DNA of 64,000 bases, from the NCBI GenBank assembly GCA_945910005.1, contig OX246747.1:15012746-15076745 (forward strand), in the 5' to 3' direction. Positions within the stretch are counted from its first letter, which is position 1. Every line of letters begins with the position of its first letter. The translations under genes and the position numbers were made by a program. Positions 40,833-51,013 of the stretch are shown piece by piece. Source of the stretch: Isoperla grammatica (Eukaryota > Arthropoda > Insecta > Plecoptera > Perlodidae). The notes below the pieces were generated by a model. That model had not been told where the DNA came from. It ran no database searches and saw nothing but the letters and a program-made list of their open reading frames with translations.

Positions 40833-40931
40833 ATGCTTCATGCTACTATCGTTATTGTGGTTTTGTGTTATCTGTGTTGTCTGTTATTGTTATTATTTTT
40901 TTATTTTTTTATTTGTGTTGTCTGACAGAAT

Positions 40932-41835
40932 TGTTTGTTTGTTTGTTTTTATTAACATCTAAGAGACTTTACAAAAGTATAGGATTTGTCAGTGAGGTTA
41001 TCTAGAATAATGATGATAACAACTAAGCTACATTAAGAGTTTTTATCTAGGCTACATACTAATACCTACATAGGCCTACACAAATTGTAAGCATATTATC
41101 ACACAATAACTATAAAACTTAATATTATATCTAGCTAGGTATATACAGTAATAATACAATTTGATATGGAGATTTATAGTGTCAAACTGGTACGATGTTA
41201 CAGTAGTAGGCCTATATCTTCAGGCATGATTTACATGTCGGCAAAAAGAAATTCATGCATCTACTATTGTGTAGATATACCTAATTTAATTTCATACATT
41301 GTTTTGCTATATCCATAATATTTTTAATTTCTGTTGGCAAATTGTTGTATAACTTTATACCATTCAAGGATGTGCCCTTTTGGCATTTGTTGGTCCGTCT
41401 AGTAGGGATATGGAAGTTGTCTTTTGGTCGGGTGTTGTGCTCATGGATGGAGGTATTTGTAACAGTGTTACCTCTATTTTTTTTAGTTCATGCAATCATT
41501 TCATAAATTAGTAAGCTTGGAAATGTTAAAATGTTTAGTTTTTTAAATGCGGGTTTACATGATTCTGTGTATCCTAAATTAGCCATGGTTCGTATTGCTC
41601 TTTTTTGAATTGTAAATATTTGTTTTGAGTGCGGCGAGTTGCCCCATAGAGGTAATCTATATCTGATATGGGACTCAAAGTAAGCATGATATGCGTGCTT
41701 TGCAGCATTAAAGCCTGTAGTTGCCTTTATTACACACAATGCATAACATGCTGAGCTTAGTTTGGGGCCTAGAGTCTCTATGTGCTGGGACCAGCTGAGG
41801 GTTTCGTCTAGACATTTTGTCACGTCAATCCGGTC
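40932..41835 (-). mobile_element. LINE fragment B: RT C-terminus and 3' end
   Basis: Minus-strand remnant with a C-terminal LINE domain (TLSWSQHIETLGPKLSSACY, then RYRLPLWGNSP..QKRAIRTM, 41823-41488). After a frame break come ..HNTRPKDNFHIPTRRT and GIKLYNNLPTEIK (about 41470-41285). The 3' end is an (AAAC)n tail at about 40951-40932. Catalytic RT motifs are missing, so it is 5'-truncated or split by the element at 41836-42499. Confidence 0.75.
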
Positions 41836-41896
<61 letters not shown>

Positions 41897-42499
41897 CTTT
41901 ATTCAATAGAACGTATGGCATTTATACATAGATAAATACATTAGTTATAGAATGCGTCAATTAAAACTAAATTAAAACTATAAGCCCATGTAGTCTTTGA
42001 CAGTATATGGGCACATCTGGACTAGGTAATTTTTAAGATGAACCTTGAGGCTGTGCCTGGTCATGTCCTTGAGGTGGCTTGGGAGCTTGTTGTACAGGAT
42101 GATGCTTGAATACGCTGGATTTCTGTTTACTAAGGCTAAGTTATGCGATGGAATATGAAAATCTTTTTTACGTCTGGTATCGTGGTCGTGGATATCTTTA
42201 TGGGTGAGGTGAAGACTGTGTTGAATTGCGTGCTAGCTCCTTGTTGGAAATATTCAGAGTGGGGTAGTTTGTGATATGTTTTTGGTAAGTGTGGGATTGA
42301 ACAAAGTTTGTTTGACTTTTGTTTAGGCCTAATGTATTGGCAATTAGCCAGTTCTGTATAGCATTGCCAGTTACGTTTGCATTTTTTTTCTAGAATGGCT
42401 AAGGTTTCAGCTATTATTAAAGCTGTTATATCATCTGCATACAAAAGAATTTTAACAGTAATATCTAAAGGTATAGTGTTTACATAAGCTGGAAGGTCA
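41836..42499 (-). mobile_element. LINE fragment A with (ATT)n tail
   Basis: Carries the RT segment ILLYADDITALI (catalytic YADD, about 42440) in a 133-codon frame (42537-42136). Its 3' end reads AATAAAGATT followed by about 60 bp of ATT units (41896-41836). It appears inserted into fragment B and is itself cut on its 5' side by a Helitron-like repeat. Confidence 0.75.
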
Positions 42500-43272
42500 T
42501 CTGCTATATATATATCAAAACAAATGTATGTATGCATGTGTGTATGTGTATCTTTTATACGTTACTACACTATTCATCCGATTGCGATGAAACTTTGGTG
42601 AGTTATTGTGCGCACGCCCGCGATGGCTTCTGGATGATAAACCCCCCCCTCACCCCCCACCCCCCACCCCCACTGAGACATCAACATGCAATAATGCTTT
42701 TCTAAACCATTCAGCCAATTGAGATACAATTTTGGTGAGTTAGTGTATGCACGCCCGCTAAGGTTTCTAAATGATAACCACCCCCACCCAACCCCCACCC
42801 TTACTGAGACACCAACATGCAATAATGCGTGTATGTATGTCCTTTATACAGTTCATCCGATTGCGAAGAAACTTTAGTGAGTTGTTGTGCGCACGCCCGC
42901 GATGGTTTTTGGATGATAACAACCACCTCCCAACCCCCCCTCCACCCCCACCCCCCACCCCCACTGAGACACCAACGCAATAATGCTTTCCTGAACCACA
43001 TTCAACCGACTGCGATAAAATTTTGTTTAGTTAGTGTATGCACGCCCGCTAAGGTTTCTGAATGATTAAACCGCCTCCCAGCCCCTCTCACAACCTCCCA
43101 CCCCACTGAGACACCAACATGCAATAATGCGTTCTATTATTATTCATCCGATTGCAATAAAACTTTGGTGAGTTATTGTACGCACGCCCGTGAAGGTTTC
43201 TGAATGAGTACACCCGCCGCCCCCCCCCCTCCTTTGTGGGGTACCACCAGACGGAAAAATATATATTTGTGT
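42500..43272. mobile_element. Helitron-like repeat, copy 3, with five internal units
   Basis: Starts A|TCTGCTATATATATATC followed by a tgtatgtatg block. Five units of roughly 143 bp begin near 42565, 42708, 42848, 43000 and 43141 (CATCCGATTGCGATGAAACT-like) and end in C-rich tracts. The right end matches copies 1 and 2 to about 43272 but lacks the final CTAG, so it is truncated. Confidence 0.6.
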
Positions 43273-43989
43273 CAAAAACACACTGTTTGCGCCATATTTC
43301 ATAGTCGCTCGTTTATTTCCAGTGGTTTGACTAGGGTAGTCTATGACGTCATCTCTCTAGCTTATCGTTGTAAATATCGTCAGTCTTTCTCCAGTCTCGT
43401 ATCTGTCGAGTCGTACTTTGGATGCACTCTGGACGCACTGTCGCTCGTGCGTGTTCGTTCGTCTCTCGCTGACTTATGTCAGACTCTCATTTCCTTTTCT
43501 TATTTCTATCTCTACTTCCTTCATCTTGCTATGCTATTATACTCCTAACTATACCATCCCCAGCGCCGGTCATAATCACAGCAAGTGTCAAGACATCTGC
43601 GTCCTCTGTTCACTACGTCATCCACCTAAGCTTCACGCCGCAATGTAAGTTCATGTTCTCTCCTTTCTCATGTTTCTCTCTCTAACAAAAAAATGCAGTC
43701 CACTATTGCTATCTTCAGGGCAACCGCCCCTACAAATTTGGTCCGTCTTGACCGGATGTTTATCAGTACAATTTATCAGTTCGACTCTCTTCTAGGGCAA
43801 ATTATTCTCGCTGATAATTTGTATTCTCAGTCGCGATTAGTCTCGCTGCTTTCCGTGTTTGTTAAACTTACCGGCCTATCTATAGTAAGCATTGCTGAAT
43901 GGTTTCACCCTAGCTCTGGGCCGTTCCTCTCTGATTTGCCTCACGATTACTCTCGTTGTACTTCTGTCATAACAAGGGTAGTATTTTTC
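43273..43989. other. Unclassified sequence
   Basis: Several overlapping short open frames (for example 43693-44049 +) without recognisable motifs. It may be the 5' part of the LINE remnant that follows, but I see no RT or endonuclease motif. Confidence 0.3.
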
Positions 43990-44567
43990 TCTCGTGTTTG
44001 CTCTGTATTCCGCTCTCAAGAGTACGTTCAAACAAATCATTTTAGATAAACGACAAGCTGCCTGGGACCAAGTGCAACTGAACAAGTTGCACAGTGTGAT
44101 GCCTAAATTAATCAATAAAGTTCGGCCTCCATCTTCCCGTCTTTCTCGCCGGGAAGAGGTTGTGTTGGCACGGGCTCGCATTGGCCACACTCGTTTGACT
44201 CATGGATCTCCTCACTAGAGAAAAAGTTGTCCCAAAATGTGACACTTGTGACGTTACTCTGACTGTACGTCACATATTGTCAGAATGTACCAAACATGAT
44301 GTGTTGAAAACACAATTAAAGCTTTCCCCGTTGTATGAAGAACTTTTGTCGTACGAGAATTGTGATAAACTTTTAAAATTTCTTGTCCGCACACAGTTTT
44401 TCCAACAATTTAAAAAAATACATTACAACCAACATTAAATATAAAATAACTTAAATTTAACACATATAAAATTAAAACATAATATCAATCAAAACACCAT
44501 CTTGGTGGCGCAAAATGACCTAACTGGTTGAAGCGCCCTTAAACCCAATAAATTCAAATTCAAATTC
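43990..44567 (+). pseudogene. LINE ORF2 C-terminal remnant (SRREE/CCHC region)
   Basis: Plus-strand codons include SRREEVVLARARIGHTRLTHG, then after a one-base frameshift near 44205, LLTREKVVPKCDTCDVTLTV and RHILSECTKHD. This is the conserved extreme C-terminus of RNase H-containing LINEs of the I/R1-like type. An AATAAATTCAAATTCAAATT tail ends the element at about 44567. Everything upstream, including the RT, is absent. Confidence 0.75.
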
Positions 44568-44568
44568 C

Positions 44569-45021
44569 AACGATGAGTACCATTAACTTCATTTCGTCCG
44601 TTAGTGTTCCCCACTCACACGTCTTTGATAGCGTGTGAAGTGCAGTGGTATAGCTGTCCACTGATTCACCCGGTTGCTGTTTTCTTTGTAGAAAACCGGC
44701 TATTTTGTATATTTTATTCCTCATGGGAATGAAATACTTCTCAAACTCTTCCATTACAATGGAATGATTATTTTCATCCTCCCCTGACAGATTGAATGAG
44801 GTTAGGATGTCCTCTGCCTGCTCCCCCATAGTATAAATAAGGGTATTGACTTGCCGTTTTTCTGGCTGAGATTCCATTCCTGATCCTGATCGAAATCGTT
44901 CAAAGAGTTTGCGCCATGATATCCATTCATGTGGCTTGAAGGAAAATGTCTTCGGCGGATCGATAGGGATTGTACATGTGCCCGGTAATAGCGTTGCGGC
45001 CTGGTCCGTTGAAAGTGCCAT
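44569..45021 (-). pseudogene. Gypsy-type gag fragment
   Basis: A minus-strand frame of about 150 codons. The N-terminus has FSFKPHEWISWRKLFERFR; then come VNTLIYTMGEQAEDILTSF, FLQRKQQPGESVDSYTTAL and CEWGTLTDEMKLMVLIVGI. This order is typical of Gypsy gag proteins in invertebrates. It breaks off at the tail of the LINE remnant to the left, so the rest of gag and pol has been lost. Confidence 0.75.
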
Positions 45022-45235
45022 ATTTAAGAAAATATGTCCCGGCGAATATATGGTTTATAGCTTAATTGATGCTACACGACGTTGTTTTTCCGTTGCCACC
45101 ATGTTTCATCTCCGACTCATCCGGATGTTCGGGATGATGAAGGATTAATCTTCAGGTACCAGACACATTTGAGTTCATAGATAGCCATGTTTTATTCACT
45201 CTGCCTTCTAACTTCCGGTACAGGTAGACAACATT
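45022..45235. other. Flank of the gag fragment
   Basis: Could include the leader of the truncated Gypsy element, but no LTR or primer-binding site is recognisable. Confidence 0.3.
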
Positions 45236-45732
45236 GGGTACGTTCCATAACCTGCTAATTTGTCTTTGGGCGCGCCCAAAGATGCCCAAAGCATTCCGAA
45301 ACACGTGCCCCACATGCTCACAGGCATTCCGTAACCTGCTCAGGTAGCGCCTTGGGCGCGCCCGTAACGCCCGACGATTTTCTCTGGGCATTCTGGGTGT
45401 GTTGTGTTTCTAGCATATCGCGCGGAAGAAATATGGCGTCTGCAGGTGTAGTGAGGTCCAAGGCCTATTTTAAGTTTTAAGTTTTGCTTCTTGATGAGGC
45501 CACTGGCGACACCAAAACATTAGAGTGACGAATGAAGAGGCCGAGAAAATCAGGGAAAATGAGTTATATCGTTAATGTATATTATTTCAGCAAGGCGTAT
45601 CATGGCTTGTAGGTTAAGGCTGTCTCATGTAACCACTACCACGCGTTCCGAAACGTTTCGTGCCCGAACGTGCCCAAACTAGCCCGCCCATGATCAACGT
45701 CGGGCGGTGTTAGCAGGTTACGGAACGTACCC
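45236..45732. mobile_element. MITE, 497 bp, with 23-bp terminal inverted repeats
   Basis: GGGTACGTTCCATAACCTGC.. at 45236 and its inverted copy (one mismatch in 23) ending at 45732, flanked by ATT on both sides (45233-45235, 45733-45735). Internally it has TTTGGGCGCGCCCAAA-type palindromes and further GGTTACGGAA-like inverted motifs. Superfamily uncertain. Confidence 0.75.
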
Positions 45733-45735
45733 ATT

Positions 45736-46115
45736 CAATGGTGTTGCATAAGGCGGTGTTTTCAAATACTAACACAGAAAGTTACCAAAGTTTTCTCAAA
45801 ATTTATCGCAATTCGGTTGAAGCTTTGAAAGCATTATGCATTCCCGACTTAGGTGGTTTTCTGTTGCTTTGTTTATCGTTAGCTAATCTCGACTCTTCTT
45901 CTAGAAAGGCGTTTGAAAACAAGCAATCTTCTCGTGTTATTCCTGACTACAAAATAGATTTTTTAGAAGAACAGTCTCGCACAATGGAATTATGTGCTGT
46001 TAGTAAAACTTTGAATACTTCTACAAAAAGTTCGTTTGCAACAAAGAAGGTCAATTCGGTTCTCGTATCGACTGTACCAGTCTCAAACACTTCCAGTGAG
46101 CGAACAATCACATAA
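45736..46115 (+). pseudogene. Pao/BEL-type gag fragment
   Basis: About 125 plus-strand codons resembling the DUF1759 gag region of Pao/BEL elements: YRNSVEALKALCIPDLGGFL, LANLDSSSRKAFENK and DFLEEQSRTMELC. It is cut at the left by a MITE and at the right by the 3' end of LINE M1. No LTRs or pol remain. Confidence 0.6.
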
Positions 46116-46138
46116 GAATAATATTAAAGTATCTACAG

Positions 46139-47632
46139 TTAAGGAGAGAAGTATTCTTGGAGGGAGTAGAAGCTCTTGGATGTGACAAAGGATTTCAAAT
46201 TAGCTTTAAAGGAAGCTATGGTGGGGGATGTTTTGATGTTGTTGGGAAGCTTGTTGAAGATGGTTAGGGCCAAGTACTTAGGGCGTTTGGAGAATAGAGA
46301 CAGATTGTGGGTGGGGATACGAATTTGGAGGTTTGACCTTGTGAAATGGGAGTGAACTGTTATGTTTAAAGGGAAAAGATTAGGATTTAACCGAACAAAA
46401 ATTGATGGCGCTTGAATCAGGGAACCCGCAAGAGTTGGTATTCCCAGATCTTTGAAGAGCTCTCGGCAAGAATGATTTCTGGATACCCCAGCAATAATGC
46501 AAATAGCCCTCTTCTGGAGGATGAAGAGTCTAGTTGATTGTGGGGATGCACCCCAAAATAGTATGCCATATGATAGGTGTGAGTGAATATGGGAAAAATA
46601 AACTAATTTGAGAACATGAGGGTGAACTATTTGTTTCAGTTTCCTAAGCATGAAACAACCACTATTGATTTTGGAGGTGACTTGTTCAATGTGGATGGAC
46701 CAGTCTAATGTTTCGGTGACGTTCAGGCCTAGCAACTTGGCAGAGTTGGTGCGGGCAATACTTTTATCGTCAAGCCGGACTAAGGGACTGGATGTTGGAG
46801 CCTTTTGGGGGGTGTGGAAGTAAAGATAAATGGTCTTGGGCAGTGAGAGAGTTGAAAGATTGATGTGGCAGTAAGAGGACATCAGAGAAGCTTGTTCGTT
46901 CACCAGTGCTGGGAGGGCAGGGGCACAATCTTTAGGGAGAGTTAAGAGGTGGCTCGAGTCATCGGCGTATTGTGTCAGGGTACCTTCGTTTAGACAACCC
47001 TGCAGATCATCGACATATAGAATGAAGACCAAAGGGCCCAAGATTGAGCCCTGAGGAACCCCAGTGACCAGAGTTCTTGGTTGAGATAAAAATTTGTGAG
47101 TAGAGTTATTTACCGAACCCTGGATTTCTACTGCTTGGGTCCGGCCGGACAGGTATGAGGCCATCCATTTGAGGGCTACTCCTCTTATACCAAAGCTTTC
47201 TAGCTTTGTGAGAAGAATTTTGTGGTCGATGGTATCAAAAGCCTTGCTTAAATCATAGAAAAGGCCCACAGCATGCCCTCCTTTGTCCAGAGCGGAGTAG
47301 AGAGGAGAGAGGAAGCTAAAGATGGCAGTAGTGGTGGATTTATTTTTTAGGAAACCATGCTGGCTGGGTGATACAAGAGAGTGATAGTTTAGAAAGGATA
47401 GTAGTCGGTCATGCATGATGTGTTCAAAAATCTTGGAAAAGGATGAGAGGATGGAGATAGGCCTATAATTATTCATGTCTGATTTAGTACCTTTGTGTTT
47501 GTAAATTGGTATCACTCTGGCATTCTTAAGTTGAGATGGGAAAATACCAGAAGAAAATGACTCGTTAATTAAGAATGTTAAGGGGGCAGCAATAAGGTGC
47601 ACATTTAGCCAGAAGGGATCTGGGAATTTCAT
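46139..47632 (-). CDS. M1 reverse transcriptase
   Basis: 497 open codons. Motifs in order: NNYRPISILSSFSKIFE, QHGFLKNKSTTTAIF, GLFYDLSKAFDTIDHKILL, VTGVPQGSILGPLVFILY, TQYADDSSHLL (YADD catalytic site), LLGLNVTETLDWSIHIEQ and the C-terminal LILQKRAI/CREL blocks. The frame is intact from before motif 0 to its stop. Just upstream a frame break separates it from the endonuclease linker (about 47.65-48.03 kb). It shares long segments with M2 (for example FSFLSPLYSALD), showing the two belong to one family. Confidence 0.92.
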   Translation of the reverse strand: MKFPDPFWLNVHLIAAPLTFLINESFSSGIFPSQLKNARVIPIYKHKGTKSDMNNYRPISILSSFSKIFEHIMHDRLLSFLNYHSLVSPSQHGFLKNKSTTTAIFSFLSPLYSALDKGGHAVGLFYDLSKAFDTIDHKILLTKLESFGIRGVALKWMASYLSGRTQAVEIQGSVNNSTHKFLSQPRTLVTGVPQGSILGPLVFILYVDDLQGCLNEGTLTQYADDSSHLLTLPKDCAPALPALVNEQASLMSSYCHINLSTLSLPKTIYLYFHTPQKAPTSSPLVRLDDKSIARTNSAKLLGLNVTETLDWSIHIEQVTSKINSGCFMLRKLKQIVHPHVLKLVYFSHIHSHLSYGILFWGASPQSTRLFILQKRAICIIAGVSRNHSCRELFKDLGIPTLAGSLIQAPSIFVRLNPNLFPLNITVHSHFTRSNLQIRIPTHNLSLFSKRPKYLALTIFNKLPNNIKTSPTIASFKANLKSFVTSKSFYSLQEYFSP

Positions 47633-47668
47633 CTAATCCACTAGAGTGTTTGGATCCTAGTTTTTTTG

Positions 47669-48029
47669 CTACTTGAACCACTTCGATTTCAGTGGTGGGG
47701 TAGAGGAATATAGTGGGGTCAGGGGGATTTTTTTGTGATAGGTGTTGGTGTGCACATGGGAGGCAGGGTGATTGGGGTGGCTGGAAGAAGGCTGACTTGA
47801 TATGTTTGAGTTTAAAAAGAAGTTATTAAAATGGTCTGCAAGGGAGCCGGGGTCCGAGATTGGCTGTTTGTTAGCAACAATTGAAAGATTTACTTTGGAT
47901 GTGGGAGCCATGGTCTGTGATTTAATCATGGACCATGTTGCTTTGGCAATGTTGTTAGAAGAAGTTATTACATTATCGTTAAAGTGGAGTTTAGCCTGGC
48001 GGATGTTTCTCCTATGAGATTTTTTAAGG
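47669..48029 (-). pseudogene. M1 endonuclease-RT linker
   Basis: Codons such as SHRRNIRQAKLHFNDNVI, AKATWSMIKSQT and PISDPGSLADHFNNFF match the region between endonuclease and RT in LINEs (compare M2: KACWNIIKTE, DPTEVANWFNSFF). The segment is interrupted upstream by a SINE. Confidence 0.8.
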
Positions 48030-48042
48030 TTGAGGTATTGTT

Positions 48043-48428
48043 CCTGCCCAGGGACTGCCACCTTATCGTGGTGGGCAGATTTGCGTGCTTTGTTGATCCC
48101 GAGAGCTATGCCGGCGGAAGCGTATGCTTCTGGTAGGGCCACCCAAGCCGGACTGGTTGAGGAGGAGAAGTCAGACGAAGCGCAGTCCACACCCCAATCC
48201 CCTTTCCCCCCCACTGTCCCATTGAATTTTTCTCCTCCCACTTGGCCCTGCCCTCCCTTGCTGGACTCCCGTATGACGACTCACGCGACGTACAATGGAT
48301 CTGATTCGGATGTGGCTTTATTCTTCATTATCATCTTTCTCATCTTCATTATCACCCGCTCATCGTCTCGATTAGCCATCGTTGCATAAATATGAGACGT
48401 TAAGCCCCATTAATCAATCAATCAATCA
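48043..48428 (+). mobile_element. SINE inserted in LINE M1
   Basis: 386 bp flanked by a perfect 13-bp target duplication TTGAGGTATTGTT (48030-48042, 48429-48441). Starts CCTGCCCAGGGACTGCC, includes CCTGCCCTCCCTTGCTGGA, and ends GAGACGTTAAGCCCCATTA with an (ATCA)n tail. The duplication fixes both ends and shows target-primed insertion. Confidence 0.92.
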
Positions 48429-48664
48429 TTGAGGTATTGTTGTTTGGAATCGTGACTGTTGTTGGAGAGTTTAACTTTAAGATGAAGAGACCGCAGGTTT
48501 TGAGCTTCCATACGTAGCTCGTGAGTGATCCAAGGGCTTGCTGGTGTTTGCCTAGGGGAGTAGCTTTTGCGTGGGAAAGCCGTATTAAAATGATGTAAGA
48601 AAGTTGATAGAAATGATGAGAACAGTTGGTCAGCATCAGCAACAGAATTAAGAGAATGCCACTC

Positions 48665-49445
48665 TTCCTAGCTTAGAAGAGAACGGAAATAGTCTGTATT
48701 GGTACTGTTAATGAGACGTTTTAAAGTTTTAGGCTTTGGCACCACATTGGAGAGACCAAGAGAAATTGTGAGAAGGTGGTGGTCAGAGAGGCCTGGGTTA
48801 TAAGAGTTTACTGAGAACAGGGTATTATCAAGGGAGGTGAAAATATTGTCAATGAGGGTACTACTAGTGCTAGTCACACGGGTTGGAGAAGTAATAGTTT
48901 CGCGGGTGTTGAAGGAGTGGAATAAATCTAAGAGTTTAGTTCTGGGGGCGGAGGGTGTGAGAAGGTCTATATTGTGATCCCTGCACACAACGATTTCTGC
49001 TGGGGGGTGCAGCTTGGTAGTAAGGATTAATACATCTTCCAGTCTGGTTAGAAAGGATGGTATATCTCCAAGGGGGGATCTGTAGATGGAGAGAACTATA
49101 ATTTGGTGGTTGGGGAGAAGCCAAATGACACCAACACATTCAAATACTTTTTCGAGACAGAAGTCCCTTGTTTCTACAATAGGGGAAATATTGAGGTATG
49201 GTTTGGAGAGAATGCCGACTCCTCCATGGGTAAAGGTAGAGTGGCAGAAGATTTGGGTGTTGGAGTAATCGGCAATGCAAAAAGAGTTAATTTCGTCAAG
49301 GGTGAGCCAGTGCTCGGACAGGCAGAGAATTTCGGGAGCTAAATTTTTGGTGAGTTTAAGTTCGAGTTCCTCGATTTTGTTGCGGATGGAACAGATATTG
49401 AGAAATGCAATTTGGGGTTTGTGGTTGGGGTAATTGGGAGAGTTG
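48665..49445 (-). pseudogene. M1 APE-type endonuclease
   Basis: The minus strand encodes AFLNICSIRNKIEELELKL, LCLSEHWLT (catalytic Glu), GGVGILSK, FECVGVIW, IYRSPLGD, VVCRDHNIDLL (normally GDFNID: the Asp and Asn are kept, Gly is Arg and Phe is His) and GLSDHHLLTISL (Ser-Asp-His). The frame is shifted at least once and separated from the upstream linker by a frameshift in a C-run near 49460. It would nick target DNA for target-primed reverse transcription. Confidence 0.85.
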
Positions 49446-49458
49446 CTGGTGTCACGTG

Positions 49459-50534
49459 TTACGGGGGGTGGGAAAGAGGAGGAGCCATTTGAAAATTTGT
49501 GAGATTTGTTAAATTTGTTAAATTAGGGGTGATATTAATGGTGGAGTTGGGGCGTTTGGTGCGTGTGCTGATCGGGTCACGCAAGAAAAAGACTGGGACA
49601 GTAGCTGTTAGCAAGGGGCTAGTGTCTGAAGGACGAGTCAGAGGATGAGTTTGGTCTTGATGCCTCGTACTCAGGGTCGGGTTTACGGCTTCAGTTGCGG
49701 AGACCTTGGCGACGACAGTTGGGCTCGGTGGAGAATCACTGGGAGGCTCCGCGTCGGGGATTTCGGATCCTGTAGCCACTGGAGTAGCGGCGACGACAGC
49801 TGGGCTCAGTAGGGAATCTCTGGGAGGCTCCGCGTCGGGGATTGCAGATTCCACAACCACTGGAGAACCGTCAACGGCCGGCTGGGTCAGGCTTCTCATG
49901 GTCTCGGTCCCAAAGTTTCCAGGTGTCATAGGCTGCGTTTGGGACTCTACTATGGTCCCAGGCTGTGACTGGCTTCCTGTGGTCCCAGTCTCAGAGTTTA
50001 CATGTGTCGCGGGCTGCATTGAGGACTCGGCTGTGGCCTCGGGTTGTGTCAGGCTTCCTGTTGCCTCGAACCCAGAGTTATCCGGTATTGCAGTGGTTCC
50101 TGGCTGCGACAAGCTTCCCGTGGTCTCGGTCCCGTATCGCGTGTTGCGACGAGGACTCAGTTGTGATGGCCTCTGGCTGTATCAAACTTCTCGTGGTCTC
50201 GGTCCATGAGTTTACAGGTTTCGCGGGCTGTATCGAGTACTCGACTGCGGCCCCTGGATGCGGCTCGCTTCTCGTGGCCTTGTACTCTAGGTTTCCTGGT
50301 GTCATGGGCTGCATTGAGGGTACGACTGGGGCCTCTGGCTGGTCCAAGTCTCCCTTGGCCGGGGTCTCGGTGTTTCCTGGGGTTGTGTGTGGTGGTGTAG
50401 ATGTCAACGCTGGTTTGAGCTTGTCCAAGTTTTCCGAAGCTCGGGGAGAGAGTGGGCCCATGAATCGGCTGCTTGTTGTGGAGACAACAGGATTGTCAGC
50501 TAGGCTTGCTGTGTTTTGGGATTTAGCGTTGGGC
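49459..50534 (-). pseudogene. M1 Thr/Pro/Gln-rich linker between macrodomain and endonuclease
   Basis: Two overlapping frames (50899-50078 and 50112-49459) joined by a frameshift near 50.1 kb. Repetitive segments such as MQPMTPGNLE, IQPAKPVNS and TQPEATAESS recur about every 30 residues. Low complexity with no catalytic motif; probably a flexible spacer. M2 has a different repeat at the same place. Confidence 0.75.
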
Positions 50535-50960
50535 AGTACACAAACTAAGATCTCGATATCCGAGCTGGAGAAGTTGTTTGTGATTAGTTGCTTCACCTGC
50601 GTCCAACTCAGGCCGTCACAGCCAGTTCCTAGCCTGGGCATGGCTAGATGCTTAATTCCATAGTAGTCGCAGTGGTTGCAAAGAGACTTCAGTGATTGGT
50701 GTAGGGCTTCGAGCGTAGGTTTGTGGTGGGAGCGATGTTTTGTAACCAGATTGCAGACAAGCCTGCCTTTTTGGTGGAGGTAGGCAACCTCGCCAACGTC
50801 GGCCTTCTGGGACTTGAGGTAGTCCATCCCTCCAAACTTTTGTTTGAATTCGATTGCAATTCCTGCCGAGAGGCCTAAGTCCTTTGCCACGCAGTGCACA
50901 AGGGGGAAGTGGGCTGGTGTGCAGAAAATGTCGGACTTTATTTCATGATTGCTGAAGGTG
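50535..50960 (-). CDS. M1 TARG1/OARD1-like macrodomain
   Basis: The minus strand encodes, in order: EIKSDIFCTP, LVHCVAKDLGLSAGIAIEFK, QKFGGMDYL, GEVAYLHQKGRLVCNLVTKH, SHHKPTLEALHQSLKSL and AMPRLGTGCDGLSW, ending in DIEILVCVLP. This matches human TARG1 (OARD1) segment by segment: AHC..D...GAGIA..FK.KFGG, then (L/V)TK, HKPT.E.L..SL and MPR.G.G.D.L.W. The two TARG1 catalytic residues, Lys84 and Asp125, align with Lys (codon 50740-50738) and Asp (50617-50615). TARG1 removes ADP-ribose from glutamate/aspartate and processes ADP-ribosylated DNA. The domain is uninterrupted and in frame with the linker. The activity in a retrotransposon is inference. Confidence 0.9.
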
Positions 50961-51013
50961 GGAGGTCCCTGAGATGGCTTTGTGGACGTCTGTTCGCTGA
51001 TATGTTTGGAATG

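Noticed and set aside
43693..44049. 118-codon plus-strand frame as a gene
   Set aside because: No recognisable motif, overlaps antisense frames, and lies next to a decayed LINE.
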